In this document: positions 45,323-53,419 of the stretch, in pieces | Layout of the letters: the number at the start of each line of letters is the position of its first letter | Numbering within the stretch: position 1 is the first letter of the stretch | Origin: Streptomyces sp. NBC_01669 | GTDB lineage: Bacteria > Actinomycetota > Actinomycetes > Streptomycetales > Streptomycetaceae | Length of the DNA: 64,000 nt | Assembly: GCF_026339735.1 (NCBI RefSeq) | Contig: NZ_JAPEQG010000001.1 | Span: 1,736,001 to 1,800,000 of the forward strand | Reading direction: 5' to 3' | Notes under the pieces: generated by a model | Database searches by the model: none | What the model was told of the DNA's origin: nothing | What the model saw: the letters and a program-made list of their open reading frames with translations, nothing else | Made by a program: the position numbers and the translations under genes

Positions 45323-46148
45323 ACTGTTCCTCCACGGCGGACGACACGATCGTCGTCACCGCCTTGAACGTGCGAATACCTTCGTACATCGTCGCGCCGG
45401 TGTAGGCGACGCGCCGCTCACCACTGGTCGCCACGCCGGGAACGACGGTGGCCGCCGCGGCCAGATGCTCGGCATCGAACTCCAGCTCCACCGTGAACGG
45501 GCCGCCCTGCACCGGCTCGAGGCGTCCGGCGAGCGAGGTGGCCTCCTTGGCGGCCGCGCGGATATCGGCCGCGGTACGTGCGGGGGTCCGGCACACCGCG
45601 GCGTATCGCGACACATAGTCCTTCACCGCGACCTTGCGGGCGGCGGGGGCGTATCCTTCGGCGTCCACGCAGGTCAGGTCGTCGCCGGTGACGAGGACGA
45701 CGGGCACGCCGCACTCCGCGGCGACATGCGCGTTGAGCAGCCCCTCGCTGGCGCGGACCCCGTTCAGCCAGACGCCGGTGATGGAGTTGGCCAGGTATGT
45801 GTGGGCGAGCACGCCCTCCGTACCGGCTCCCGTGTGGTAGCCGACGAAGGCGATCGCGTCGACGTCACCGTGCTGGATGCCCTCCACCATGCTGAGGGGC
45901 TTGTGCCTCCCGGTGAGCATCTGGACCCGCTCGTCGAGCCGCTCCAGCAGCAGGTTGCGCATGGACCAGTGGGCCTCGTTGATCAGCACCTCGTCGGCGC
46001 CTCCGTCGTAGAAGCCGAGGGCCGCCGCGTTCACATCGGAGGTGAACATCGATCGGCAGCGCTCCCACTGCGGCGTCCCGGGCAGCACATCGGCCGGCCA
46101 GGTCACGCCCGTGGCGCCTTCCATGTCCGCACTGATGAGGATCTTCAC
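45315..46148 (-). CDS. M55-family D-aminopeptidase (DppA-like)
   Basis: The 277-residue protein begins KILISADMEGATGV, the DppA signature with metal Asp and Glu. It carries further ligands in NEAHWSM, VGYHTGAG and AAECGVPV. DppA enzymes cut peptides with N-terminal D-amino acids such as D-Ala-D-Ala. It is the first gene of the operon M55-M20-S9-S66, which suits breakdown of D-amino-acid-containing cell-wall peptides. The GTG start has GAGAGG about 11 nt upstream. Confidence 0.92.
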   Translation of the reverse strand: MKILISADMEGATGVTWPADVLPGTPQWERCRSMFTSDVNAAALGFYDGGADEVLINEAHWSMRNLLLERLDERVQMLTGRHKPLSMVEGIQHGDVDAIAFVGYHTGAGTEGVLAHTYLANSITGVWLNGVRASEGLLNAHVAAECGVPVVLVTGDDLTCVDAEGYAPAARKVAVKDYVSRYAAVCRTPARTAADIRAAAKEATSLAGRLEPVQGGPFTVELEFDAEHLAAAATVVPGVATSGERRVAYTGATMYEGIRTFKAVTTIVSSAVEEQYG

Positions 46149-46633
46149 GGTGTATCGGTCCTCTCGCAGGTCAGCAGGCATGCGTGCCGGCCGTGACAGC
46201 GGTTGCCGGCCTCGGCCCCGGAGGAACGCCCGACAGGCTCCCGAAGCGGCCGTTCGCGAAGGGAGATCTTCATGCGGCAACACCGTACGCGGCGGCGGAG
46301 TCCCAGGCCAGAGGTGTTGTCAGCTCCAGAGGTCCAGTCCAGTGTGGGGTCAGTCGGACGGCCGGTCGGCGAGGGGGAGCCCGATGCCGGGCCTCCATCA
46401 GCCCGGATCCCGTGCCCGAGCCGCAACCGGCATGCCGCGGCCCGTCCGTGGGCGACACGAGGGTTGTGAGCTGCTGTCGGTTTGCTGAGTCGAAGTGAGT
46501 GGTGGTGAGCAGGAGTGAGTCCTGGCGGTGCATTCGCGGGGGTGGGAACGGGGGTTCCGGGGCCGAATGGGTGACCTTGGTGGCTGCTGCTCGTTGGGTC
46601 CGGTGGCAGGTGTCCGGCCGGGGAGGGGGTGAT
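46149..46633. other. Upstream region of peptidase operon and TnpB gene
   Basis: This 485-bp region separates divergent genes. No gene with good support was seen. The part after about 46440 has lower GC with several GAGTGAGT-like and GTGGTG repeats and may hold the left end of the TnpB element. Confidence 0.4.
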
Positions 46634-48295
46634 GTGGTGGGTGGTCTGCGGAAGTTGGCCGTGTCCTTCGTGGTGCCCGGGCCTTGCGGGGTGGCGGTCC
46701 GGGATCGTCTCAAGCACCTGACCGTCGAGGACGAGAGGGTGCTGCGTGCTGTCGGTGCGCATCAAGGCGCGCTGGCTTCCGGTGATCTCACGGCCCGCTG
46801 TGCGGATGGTCTGGAGCACGGTGCGGAGACCTGGGCGGCGCGTAAGCGGGAGCTGACCGGGGTGTCGTCGTCGCGGATCGCGGGGGCGATCACCAAGGCC
46901 ACGCACGGTCAGTGGGCGCTCGCGCGCCGTTGCCAGGCGGCGCACATCCAGAAGCTGGCGGCCGGGATCAGGACGTTGCGGCACCGCCTGTCCCTCCCGC
47001 TCGGGGAGCCCGGAACGAGGCGGGCCGCGGGCGGCTACCGTTCCAAGGGCGAGTGGTTCCGCAAGTCCCGCCGCCTTGCGATGCTGGAAGCGCGGCACAC
47101 GGCGGCTGTCGCCGACCGGGAGGCCGGGCGGGTCCGGGTCGTGCGGGGCGGTAGGCGTCTCCTCAACACCCGCCACCACCTCACCGAGGCCCAGCTCACC
47201 GAAGACCAATGGCGGCACCGGTGGGAGGCGGGACGCTGGTTCATCGCTGCTGATGGTGAGTCGGGGAAGCGGTTCGGGAACGAGACGATCCGTGTCACCG
47301 ACACTGGTGAGGTCAGCATCAGGCTGCCTGCCCCGCTCGCGCACCTGGCCAACGCCCGGCACGGCCGGTACACCCTCAGTGCCCGTATCGCGTTCGCGCA
47401 CCGGGGCGCGGAGTGGGCCGACCGCATCGAAGCGAACCGGTCCGTCGCCTACCGCATCCACCTCGACGTGGACCGTGGCCGCTGGTACCTCACCGCATCC
47501 TGGCAACGCCCCGCCGTGAAGACCATCCCGTTGGAGACTGCCCGCGCCCGGGGCATGGTCGGCGTCGACACCAACGCCGACCACTTCGCCGCCTACCGGC
47601 TCGACCGGCACGGCAACCCCGTCGGCGACCCGCGGCGTTTCCCCTATGACCTGTCCGGTTCGGCCGGTCACCGCGACGCCCAGATCCGCCACGCCCTGAC
47701 CCGGTTGATCAACTGGGCGGTGCGTATCGGTGTCGCCGCGATCGGCATCGAAGACCTCGACTTCACCACCGAGAAGACCCGGGAAAAACACGGCCGCCGC
47801 AAAAGGTTCCGGCAGCTCATCTCCGGCATCCCGACCGGCAGGCTCAAGGCCCGGCTCGTGTCCATGGCCGCCGAACACGGCCTGAGCATCGTCGCGGTCG
47901 ACCCCGCCTACACCAGCCTGTGGGGTGGTCAGCACTGGCAGAAACCGCTGGCCACCCCCCACCGAAAGATGTCCCGTCACGATGCCGCGGGCATCGCGAT
48001 CGGTCGACGCGCCCTTGGACATCCGATCCGGCGTCGGACGGCACCGCCCCCACACGACCGGAGTGATCGTGCGGGGCATCGGACCGTTCAGGCCGGACCA
48101 GGTCACCGGGGGCGTGAGGGAACCCGCCCACCCACAACGGACTGGCCCCCTGGAGGGCCAGCGCCGAGTGGGAAGCGAAAGCGGGAACCCAGTGCATCCA
48201 ACACCGTTCGGGATGCGCCCAGTACGCAACAGTGGGTCCGAGACTCACTTTACGCACACTGGTTAGGAACGGTCCCTCGGGTCACACCGTGGTGA
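46634..48295 (+). CDS. TnpB-related RNA-guided nuclease-like protein (IS200/IS605 accessory type)
   Basis: The 553-residue protein has the TnpB core: a basic N-terminal half and a split RuvC domain with D312 (VGVDTNADH), E373 (AIGIEDLDF) and D450 (SRHDAAGIAIG). SGIPTGRLKARLVSMAAEHGLSIVAVDPAYTS stands where TnpB precedes its zinc ribbon, but no CxxC pairs follow. All three RuvC acids are present, so cleavage is possible. No TnpA is nearby. GTG 46634 has GGAGG 7 nt upstream. The low-complexity C-terminal tail (about 480-553) and downstream DNA could encode a guide-RNA scaffold. Confidence 0.8.
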   Translation: MVGGLRKLAVSFVVPGPCGVAVRDRLKHLTVEDERVLRAVGAHQGALASGDLTARCADGLEHGAETWAARKRELTGVSSSRIAGAITKATHGQWALARRCQAAHIQKLAAGIRTLRHRLSLPLGEPGTRRAAGGYRSKGEWFRKSRRLAMLEARHTAAVADREAGRVRVVRGGRRLLNTRHHLTEAQLTEDQWRHRWEAGRWFIAADGESGKRFGNETIRVTDTGEVSIRLPAPLAHLANARHGRYTLSARIAFAHRGAEWADRIEANRSVAYRIHLDVDRGRWYLTASWQRPAVKTIPLETARARGMVGVDTNADHFAAYRLDRHGNPVGDPRRFPYDLSGSAGHRDAQIRHALTRLINWAVRIGVAAIGIEDLDFTTEKTREKHGRRKRFRQLISGIPTGRLKARLVSMAAEHGLSIVAVDPAYTSLWGGQHWQKPLATPHRKMSRHDAAGIAIGRRALGHPIRRRTAPPPHDRSDRAGHRTVQAGPGHRGREGTRPPTTDWPPGGPAPSGKRKREPSASNTVRDAPSTQQWVRDSLYAHWLGTVPRVTPW

Positions 48296-49032
48296 TGAGC
48301 CCGCCGTCGATGACGAAGTCGGATCCGGTGACGTTGCCCGTACTCTCGCTCGCCAACAGCACGACCAGGTCCGCGACTTCGTCCGGGCGGGTGAACCGGC
48401 CCGTCACCGGCTGGGCCGCGGCCCTGGGCGACGTCCTCCGGTGCGGCGCCCGACGAGGCTGCGACCGTGGCCGCCACGCCGACCCTGCCCAGCCAGAGAT
48501 CGGTTTTCGACCGGCCCGGGGCTGACCGTGTTGACCCGTACCATTCCTGGGCAGTGGGCAGGAGCGAGTCCTGTCGTGCCAGGACGCCCCGAACATTCTT
48601 GGGCGCACTGGTCCTCCGCTTTCGCGTCCTGAGCGGCGACGCATATCCCGTATGCGGTCCGTCCCAGGCGGGCGGAATCCCTACGACCTGGCCATGTGGG
48701 TGTGGCCGGAGGCGACGGGGGAAGCCCCGAACCATCTCTCCGGTGACACGGGGGCCCCGACCGCTGACACCACACCCGGCGTCCCAGATCGCACCGAGAA
48801 CGTTACCCACACCTCACCGTACATACCCACAGATCGTCACACCGATCACCCCCTCGTGATCATGTTCGCCAAAACGATGTGCCTGCCCAGCAGTTGTGAA
48901 CCCCTTGGGGACCGACCTCCTTGGAAAGGGCCTTGCAGAAGTTGGTCAGGGCCGCCTTGTCCGCGCCGTATTCGATGATCTACGGATCTGGCAGCGAGGC
49001 GTTGACCGAACCGACGGTCACAGTCGGCTTGG
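48282..49032 (-). pseudogene. Short-chain dehydrogenase, broken by stop, insertion and frameshifts
   Basis: From the minus strand one can read VGSVNASLPDP, a TAG at 48982-48980, then IIEYGADKAALTNFCKALS (YxxxK catalytic motif) to GPQG. Coding then stops and resumes about 357 bp later as VRVNTVSPGPVE, a +1 shift, TDLWLG..VGVAATVAA, another shift, and PVTGRFTRPDEVADLVVLL..GSDFVIDGGLITTV. The N-terminal NAD-binding part is absent. It is clearly an SDR of the family with a YxxxK/GGLITT end, no longer functional. Confidence 0.8.
48543..48899. mobile_element. Candidate 357-bp non-autonomous insertion in the SDR pseudogene
   Basis: The dehydrogenase reading breaks off at 48900 and resumes at 48542. 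The intervening ~357 bp is flanked by a possible 3-bp duplication (ACC at 48540-48542 and 48900-48902). Its ends share TGGGCAGG in inverted orientation (near 48553-48562 and 48884-48892). It encodes no recognisable protein. It may be a MITE-like element or unrelated DNA left by a rearrangement. Confidence 0.45.
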
Positions 49033-49171
49033 CGCCGTCGGCGGTGTCGGCGACCGCGGGCCCGGCGGCTGCGGCGACGGCGCGCGCCGTCGCGGTGAGC
49101 GCCGCGATCGCGGGACCGCGGCGCGGACGTATCCGCCGTGAATGCGGGGCAGGAACCCGGGAGACACTCAC
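48980..49171 (-). other. Signal-peptide fragment fused to the SDR remnant
   Basis: A frame with a real-looking start (GTG 49171, GAGGAG 9 nt upstream) encodes a basic N-region and Ala-rich hydrophobic segment (RRGPAIAALTATARAVAAAAGPAVADT), then runs directly into the dehydrogenase segment VTVGSVNASLPDP and a TAG stop. It looks like the start of a secreted-protein gene joined by deletion to the middle of the SDR. Confidence 0.5.
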
Positions 49172-49532
49172 GCGGGTTCTCTCCTCGGGGGAGGGGAAAC
49201 GACGCACTCAGCGTTTCCGGGCCCGGCCGGTAGCGCGCGGCCCAGGGTGCAGTGGTGTGACATCGGTCGGCCGTCCGGGTGAAGACGGCTCACGACCGCA
49301 TGCCGACCGGCGGATCGGGTCACCTGTCACGGCCTCGTCCCACGGCTCCGTTCCACGGGGAAGGGGCCGGCCGCTCGACAAAGTCCCCGTCGTCCCCCAC
49401 CGTGTGCTCCTGCACCGCCGCACCGCGCGGCACCGCCCGCACGGACAGGGGAGGCACGGCCGAGTGGTTCCCACGCTGCTCCCCCGCGGTTCCGTCGATG
49501 CGCTCGCGAGGGAAGGCCGCCGGCAGTCGGTC
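49172..49532. other. Non-coding stretch
   Basis: No supported gene was found in this 360-bp stretch between the wrecked SDR region and the aldo/keto reductase terminator. Confidence 0.4.
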
Positions 49533-49572
49533 TCCGCCGCCGGTGCCCGTCGCACGGGGCACCGACGGCGGA
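49533..49572 (-). terminator. Hairpin after aldo/keto reductase gene
   Basis: A 16-bp stem with one mismatch is formed by 49533-49548 (TCCGCCGCCGGTGCCC) and 49557-49572 around an 8-nt loop, about 22 nt past the stop codon. Confidence 0.75.
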
Positions 49573-49594
49573 GGCCGGGTCCGGACGAGGGACC

Positions 49595-50587
49595 TCAGGA
49601 GGTCTTCAACAGCTCCTCGATCCTGGCGAGTTCCTCGTCGCCGAACTCCAGGTTGCGTACCGCCTCGACGCTGTTCTCCAGCTGAGCGACGCTGCTCGCC
49701 CCGACCACGGCGGAGGTCACACGCCCGCCCCGCAGCACCCAGGCCAGCGCCATCTGCGCCAGGGTCTGCCCGCGCTCGGAGGCGACCAGGTCGAGCGCGC
49801 GCAGTCGGGCCACCAACTCGGGGGTCACCGACTCGGGCGTCAGGAAGGGACTGCTGCCCGCCGCACGGGAGCCCGCCGGGATCCCCTTCAGATAGCGGTC
49901 GGAGAGAATGCCCTGCTCCAGCGGCGAATACGCGATGGAACCGACGCCCAGGTCGTCCAGCGTCGTGAGCAGTCCGTCCTCGACCCAGCGGTCCAGCATC
50001 GAGTAGCGCGGCTGGTGGATCAGCAGGGGGGTGCCGAGCTCCTTGAGGATGCGGGCCGCCTCCCGGGTCTGCTCCGGCGAGTAGTTGGAGAGACCGACGT
50101 AGAGCGCCTTGCCCTGGCGTACCGCCGAGTCCAGCGCCCCCATCGTCTCTTCGAGCGGGGTGTCCGGGTCGGGCCGGTGGGAGTAGAAGATGTCGACGTA
50201 GTCGAGTCCGAGCCGGGTGAGGCTCTGGTCGAGCGACCCGAGCAGGTACTTGCGTGAGCCCCACTCCCCGTACGGCCCGTCCCACATCAGGTAGCCCGCC
50301 TTGGTGGAGACGACGATCTCGTCCCGGAGCCGGGCGAAGTCCGTCCTCAGGGCGCGTCCCATGGCGGTCTCGGCGGCGCCGGGAGGCGGGCCGTAGTTGT
50401 TGGCCAGGTCGAAGTGTGTGATGCCGAGGTCGAACGCCCTGCGCAGGATCTGTCCCTGGGTCTCCGCGGTCCGGTCGCTCCCGAAGTTGTGCCAGAGGCC
50501 GAGCGAGAGAGCGGGGAGCCGCAGACCGCTGCGTCCGGTGCGCCGGTACGGCATGGCCTGGTAGCGGTCGGGCGACGGCATGTACAT
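49595..50587 (-). CDS. Aldo/keto reductase (YghZ/Kv-beta-like)
   Basis: The 330-residue TIM-barrel reductase has D/Y/K/H catalytic residues in ITHFDLANNYG, VSTKAGY and IFYSHRPDPDTP, and C-terminal NADP-binding VVGASSVAQLENSV. It resembles YghZ (L-glyceraldehyde-3-phosphate or methylglyoxal reductase). ATG 50587 has GGAG 6 nt upstream. It is divergent from a LysR regulator that probably controls it. Confidence 0.9.
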   Translation of the reverse strand: MYMPSPDRYQAMPYRRTGRSGLRLPALSLGLWHNFGSDRTAETQGQILRRAFDLGITHFDLANNYGPPPGAAETAMGRALRTDFARLRDEIVVSTKAGYLMWDGPYGEWGSRKYLLGSLDQSLTRLGLDYVDIFYSHRPDPDTPLEETMGALDSAVRQGKALYVGLSNYSPEQTREAARILKELGTPLLIHQPRYSMLDRWVEDGLLTTLDDLGVGSIAYSPLEQGILSDRYLKGIPAGSRAAGSSPFLTPESVTPELVARLRALDLVASERGQTLAQMALAWVLRGGRVTSAVVGASSVAQLENSVEAVRNLEFGDEELARIEELLKTS

Positions 50588-50665
50588 GCAGGGCTCCACG
50601 GGGAGGGGAAGGCGGGTACGCGGGGAAACGCGCGGTCCTCAGGCTCCCCGACAATGATCCAGCAG

Positions 50666-50688
50666 TCCAACAGGAGATTCAGGTTGGA
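50666..50688. promoter_or_regulatory. LysR-type T-N11-A operator
   Basis: TCCAAC (50666-50671) and GTTGGA (50683-50688) are perfect inverted arms separated by 11 bp, in the 124-bp space between the divergent LysR and aldo/keto reductase genes. Confidence 0.6.
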
Positions 50689-50711
50689 TTCATCGCCTAG
50701 ATTTCTCAATC

Positions 50712-51617
50712 ATGGAATTGCGCCAGCTCGAACATTTCATCGCCGTCGCCGAGGAACAGCACTTCACTCGTGCCGCCGAGCGCGTCGCCGTGTCGCAGTC
50801 CGGGCTGTCCGCCTCCATCCGCTCCCTGGAACAGGAGTTGAAGACGCCGCTGTTCAGCCGGACCACACGCACCGTGCGGCTGACCGAGGCGGGTCGCGCC
50901 CTGCTGGTCGAGGCGGAGCGCACGCTGGCGGGCGCACGGGCGGCGCGGGACGCCGTCGATGCGGTACGCGGACTGCTGCGCGGCACCCTGACGGTCGGGG
51001 TCGAACAGTGCGTGGCCGGTGTCCGGGTGCCGCAGCTGCTCGCGGCCTTCCACCGGACCCACCCGCAGATGGAGATCCGGCTCCGGCAGGAGGGCACGAC
51101 GAGTCTGGTGAACGGGGTGGCGGGCGGCCGGCTCGATGTCGCGTTCGCGGCGGCCGTCAGTGCCGCGGAGTGGCGGGGCGAGCTGATCCCGCTGGCCCGG
51201 GAGCGCATGGTCGTCCTGTGCGCTCCCGGTCACCGGTTCGCGCAGGCGGCGGACGGCGTCGCGTGGGACGAGCTGACGGGTGAGTCCTTCATCGACTTCC
51301 ATCCGGACTGGGGCCCCCGCCGCGCCGCGGACGAGGCGTTCACCACGGCGCGGGTGCGCCGCACGGTGGGGCTGGAGGTGACCGACGTACACACCCTGCT
51401 GGAGCTGGTGCACGAAGGGCTGGGGATCGCGGTGGTACCGCACCACTTCTCGCGTAAGCCGGAAGCCCTGGGGCTGGTCGCGGTGGAGCTGGACGGTCCT
51501 GAGCAGCCGTACTACGAGAGTGTCGTGGTGCTTCCGGCCGCCGGGGCGATGAGCCCGGGCGCCCAGGCGCTGATGACCTTGGTGCGCGGTGACGTACCGG
51601 GTGACGCCGGGCGCTGA
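50712..51617 (+). CDS. LysR-family transcriptional regulator
   Basis: This 301-residue regulator has the N-terminal LysR helix-turn-helix (MELRQLEHFIAVAEEQHFTRAAERVAVSQSGLSASIRSLEQEL) and a two-lobed substrate-binding domain. It lies divergent from the aldo/keto reductase, the usual layout for a LysR and its target, with a T-N11-A site between them. Confidence 0.93.
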   Translation: MELRQLEHFIAVAEEQHFTRAAERVAVSQSGLSASIRSLEQELKTPLFSRTTRTVRLTEAGRALLVEAERTLAGARAARDAVDAVRGLLRGTLTVGVEQCVAGVRVPQLLAAFHRTHPQMEIRLRQEGTTSLVNGVAGGRLDVAFAAAVSAAEWRGELIPLARERMVVLCAPGHRFAQAADGVAWDELTGESFIDFHPDWGPRRAADEAFTTARVRRTVGLEVTDVHTLLELVHEGLGIAVVPHHFSRKPEALGLVAVELDGPEQPYYESVVVLPAAGAMSPGAQALMTLVRGDVPGDAGR

Positions 51618-51623
51618 CGGCGG

Positions 51624-52673
51624 TCATCCCCCCAGCGCGCTCGCGAACGCTCCCGGCTTCTGCTGGACTCCGCTGCAGGTGTCGCTCGCCGTCGACGTGT
51701 CCTTGTCGGTGCACTCCTGGTCGCGGAAGGTGGCCCACATGGAGAGCGCGCCGACGCCGGTCCGCCGGGCGAAAGCGCGCAGGGATGCAGCGTCGGCGAG
51801 GGTGAACGTCTCCCCTGCCACGTCGTTGACACCGAGCATCACCGTGATGTGCAGCGACTGCCAGGCCTCGGCGTCCGACAGCCCGAGTACATCGGTGAGC
51901 TGGTCATGGGTTGCTTCGGCGGCCTGTCGCGCGTAGTCGCTCATGTCACCGTCGTGGGACGTGCTGTAGTTCATGGCCATGATGTTCACCGCGGAGATGT
52001 CGACCTTCTGCTCGGCGGCGTCGCTCAGGAGGCCCGTACCGGTGGACTCCAGGCCGTCCGGCATCACAGGCAGGGTGTACGTGACATCGAGGTGCCGCCG
52101 CTTCTGCAGGAGGCGGAGCGCCTTGTCGCGGAGGGTGATCGACGCCCGATCGGTGAGTGCGTCGCCCTCGATGTCGAAGTCGGCCTTGGTGGCACCGACG
52201 GCGTCGAGCACCTTGGCGTAGGCGTCGGCCAGCTCCTCCGCGCTGTCACACGCGAGCGCCAACTCGGTCCCCGCGGCCCCGCCGAACGAGACCCGGACGT
52301 CCGCGCCGGTCGACGTCAGCCGGGCGACGCGTGAGGTCACCGACGCACTGGTGGCCTCGGCGGTGCCGCCCCAGAGCGGGGTGCAGGTGTCGTCGCCGGC
52401 GACGACGAAGGCGAGGTTGTACGTGTCGGGGGAGCCGACGGAGTCGGTATCGGCCGCGGTCGTGGCGCTGACGTACGGGGTGTAGGCGGTGGTGACAGCG
52501 GAGGCCGCGGGGCCGCCGGGGCGGGGGGACGAGGTACCGCCCTGGTTCGCCGCCGCCCCCGTCGTACAGGCCGAGCAGGCGAGCCCGAGCGCGACGAGTC
52601 CGGCGACGGCGGCGGTCGCCCGCTTCGCACGGCGCGCCGCGCCGCCCGGAAAGCGCTTCGGTGACATGCGCAT
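51624..52673 (-). CDS. Secreted GH18 chitinase-like protein
   Basis: The 349-residue exported protein has a signal peptide (about 1-36, ending GLACSACTTG, perhaps a weak lipobox) and a GH18-type barrel with VRVSFGG (about 127-132) and DFDIEGD (165-171). The latter matches the DxxDxDxE end, with the Glu acid present as E169. Chitinase or endo-N-acetylglucosaminidase activity is possible. It shares its 3' region with the convergent LysR gene; the stops are 6 bp apart. Confidence 0.78.
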   Translation of the reverse strand: MRMSPKRFPGGAARRAKRATAAVAGLVALGLACSACTTGAAANQGGTSSPRPGGPAASAVTTAYTPYVSATTAADTDSVGSPDTYNLAFVVAGDDTCTPLWGGTAEATSASVTSRVARLTSTGADVRVSFGGAAGTELALACDSAEELADAYAKVLDAVGATKADFDIEGDALTDRASITLRDKALRLLQKRRHLDVTYTLPVMPDGLESTGTGLLSDAAEQKVDISAVNIMAMNYSTSHDGDMSDYARQAAEATHDQLTDVLGLSDAEAWQSLHITVMLGVNDVAGETFTLADAASLRAFARRTGVGALSMWATFRDQECTDKDTSTASDTCSGVQQKPGAFASALGG

Positions 52674-52978
52674 AAAGGTTGCACCTGGTCTCGTGAGAAT
52701 TGTCCCGCCACAGCAACAATGAAAAGCGGGAACACCGTAAACCTCTCACACGTCGCCAGGCGCCCGAACGCGGCGCATATCACCCCGCACGCACAGCAGC
52801 ATGTCCGGAAACGGCTCATCCACCCAGCGCCGCACGGGTCATGACGTCGCGTCGGCGCGACGGAAGGTGCCGGGCGAGCGGCGGTGTTCTCAGTTCGCTC
52901 ACAGACTTCCCGCGTTGTCACAGCATTCGGCAAGGAACGCCTCAGACTTCGCACATCGCAGTTCGTCAACATGCGCTC

Positions 52979-53419
52979 ATGCATGTCGATACCGCCATCG
53001 AGAAAGATCCGCCCCGCAGCGGCCGCCGTAAACACGCCGGTACACCGACGTCCCGGGACGCGGCCGGGACCGGGACCGAAGCCCACGGAGGCCCCGTCTT
53101 CGTGGACAGCTCCGGGCGCCGCGCCCGCCTGTTCCGGCGCGCCGGTATCGCACTGGGCGTCGCCTGTGTCGGTTACGTGGCCGTGCTGGGCCTCGCCTTC
53201 ATGGGCGGCATCTCCATGTCGCCCTCGGAGCTGATCCCGTTCGGCGGCGCACCCTCCGCCCAGGGCGGTCCCGGCGGAAACACGCCTCCGGGAGGTGCGG
53301 GCGCACCACCGAGCGGTCCGCCGGCCGGCGGACGCCCCACGGCTTCACCGTCCGTGTCGGCTTCCGTCACCGTCCCGGCCTCCGCCGCGTCCGTGTCGGT
53401 CACCACCGGAACCGGCTGA
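52979..53419 (+). CDS. Single-pass membrane protein at start of Mat-like operon
   Basis: The 146-residue protein has a basic N-terminus, one membrane helix (about 60-83, GIALGVACVGYVAVLGLAFMGG) and a Pro/Gly/Ser-rich outer tail. It overlaps the next ATG by one base (TGATG), so it is coupled to the deacetylase/glycosyltransferase. It may support polysaccharide synthesis or export. Start choice is uncertain: no clear ribosome site is seen. Confidence 0.6.
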   Translation: MHVDTAIEKDPPRSGRRKHAGTPTSRDAAGTGTEAHGGPVFVDSSGRRARLFRRAGIALGVACVGYVAVLGLAFMGGISMSPSELIPFGGAPSAQGGPGGNTPPGGAGAPPSGPPAGGRPTASPSVSASVTVPASAASVSVTTGTG

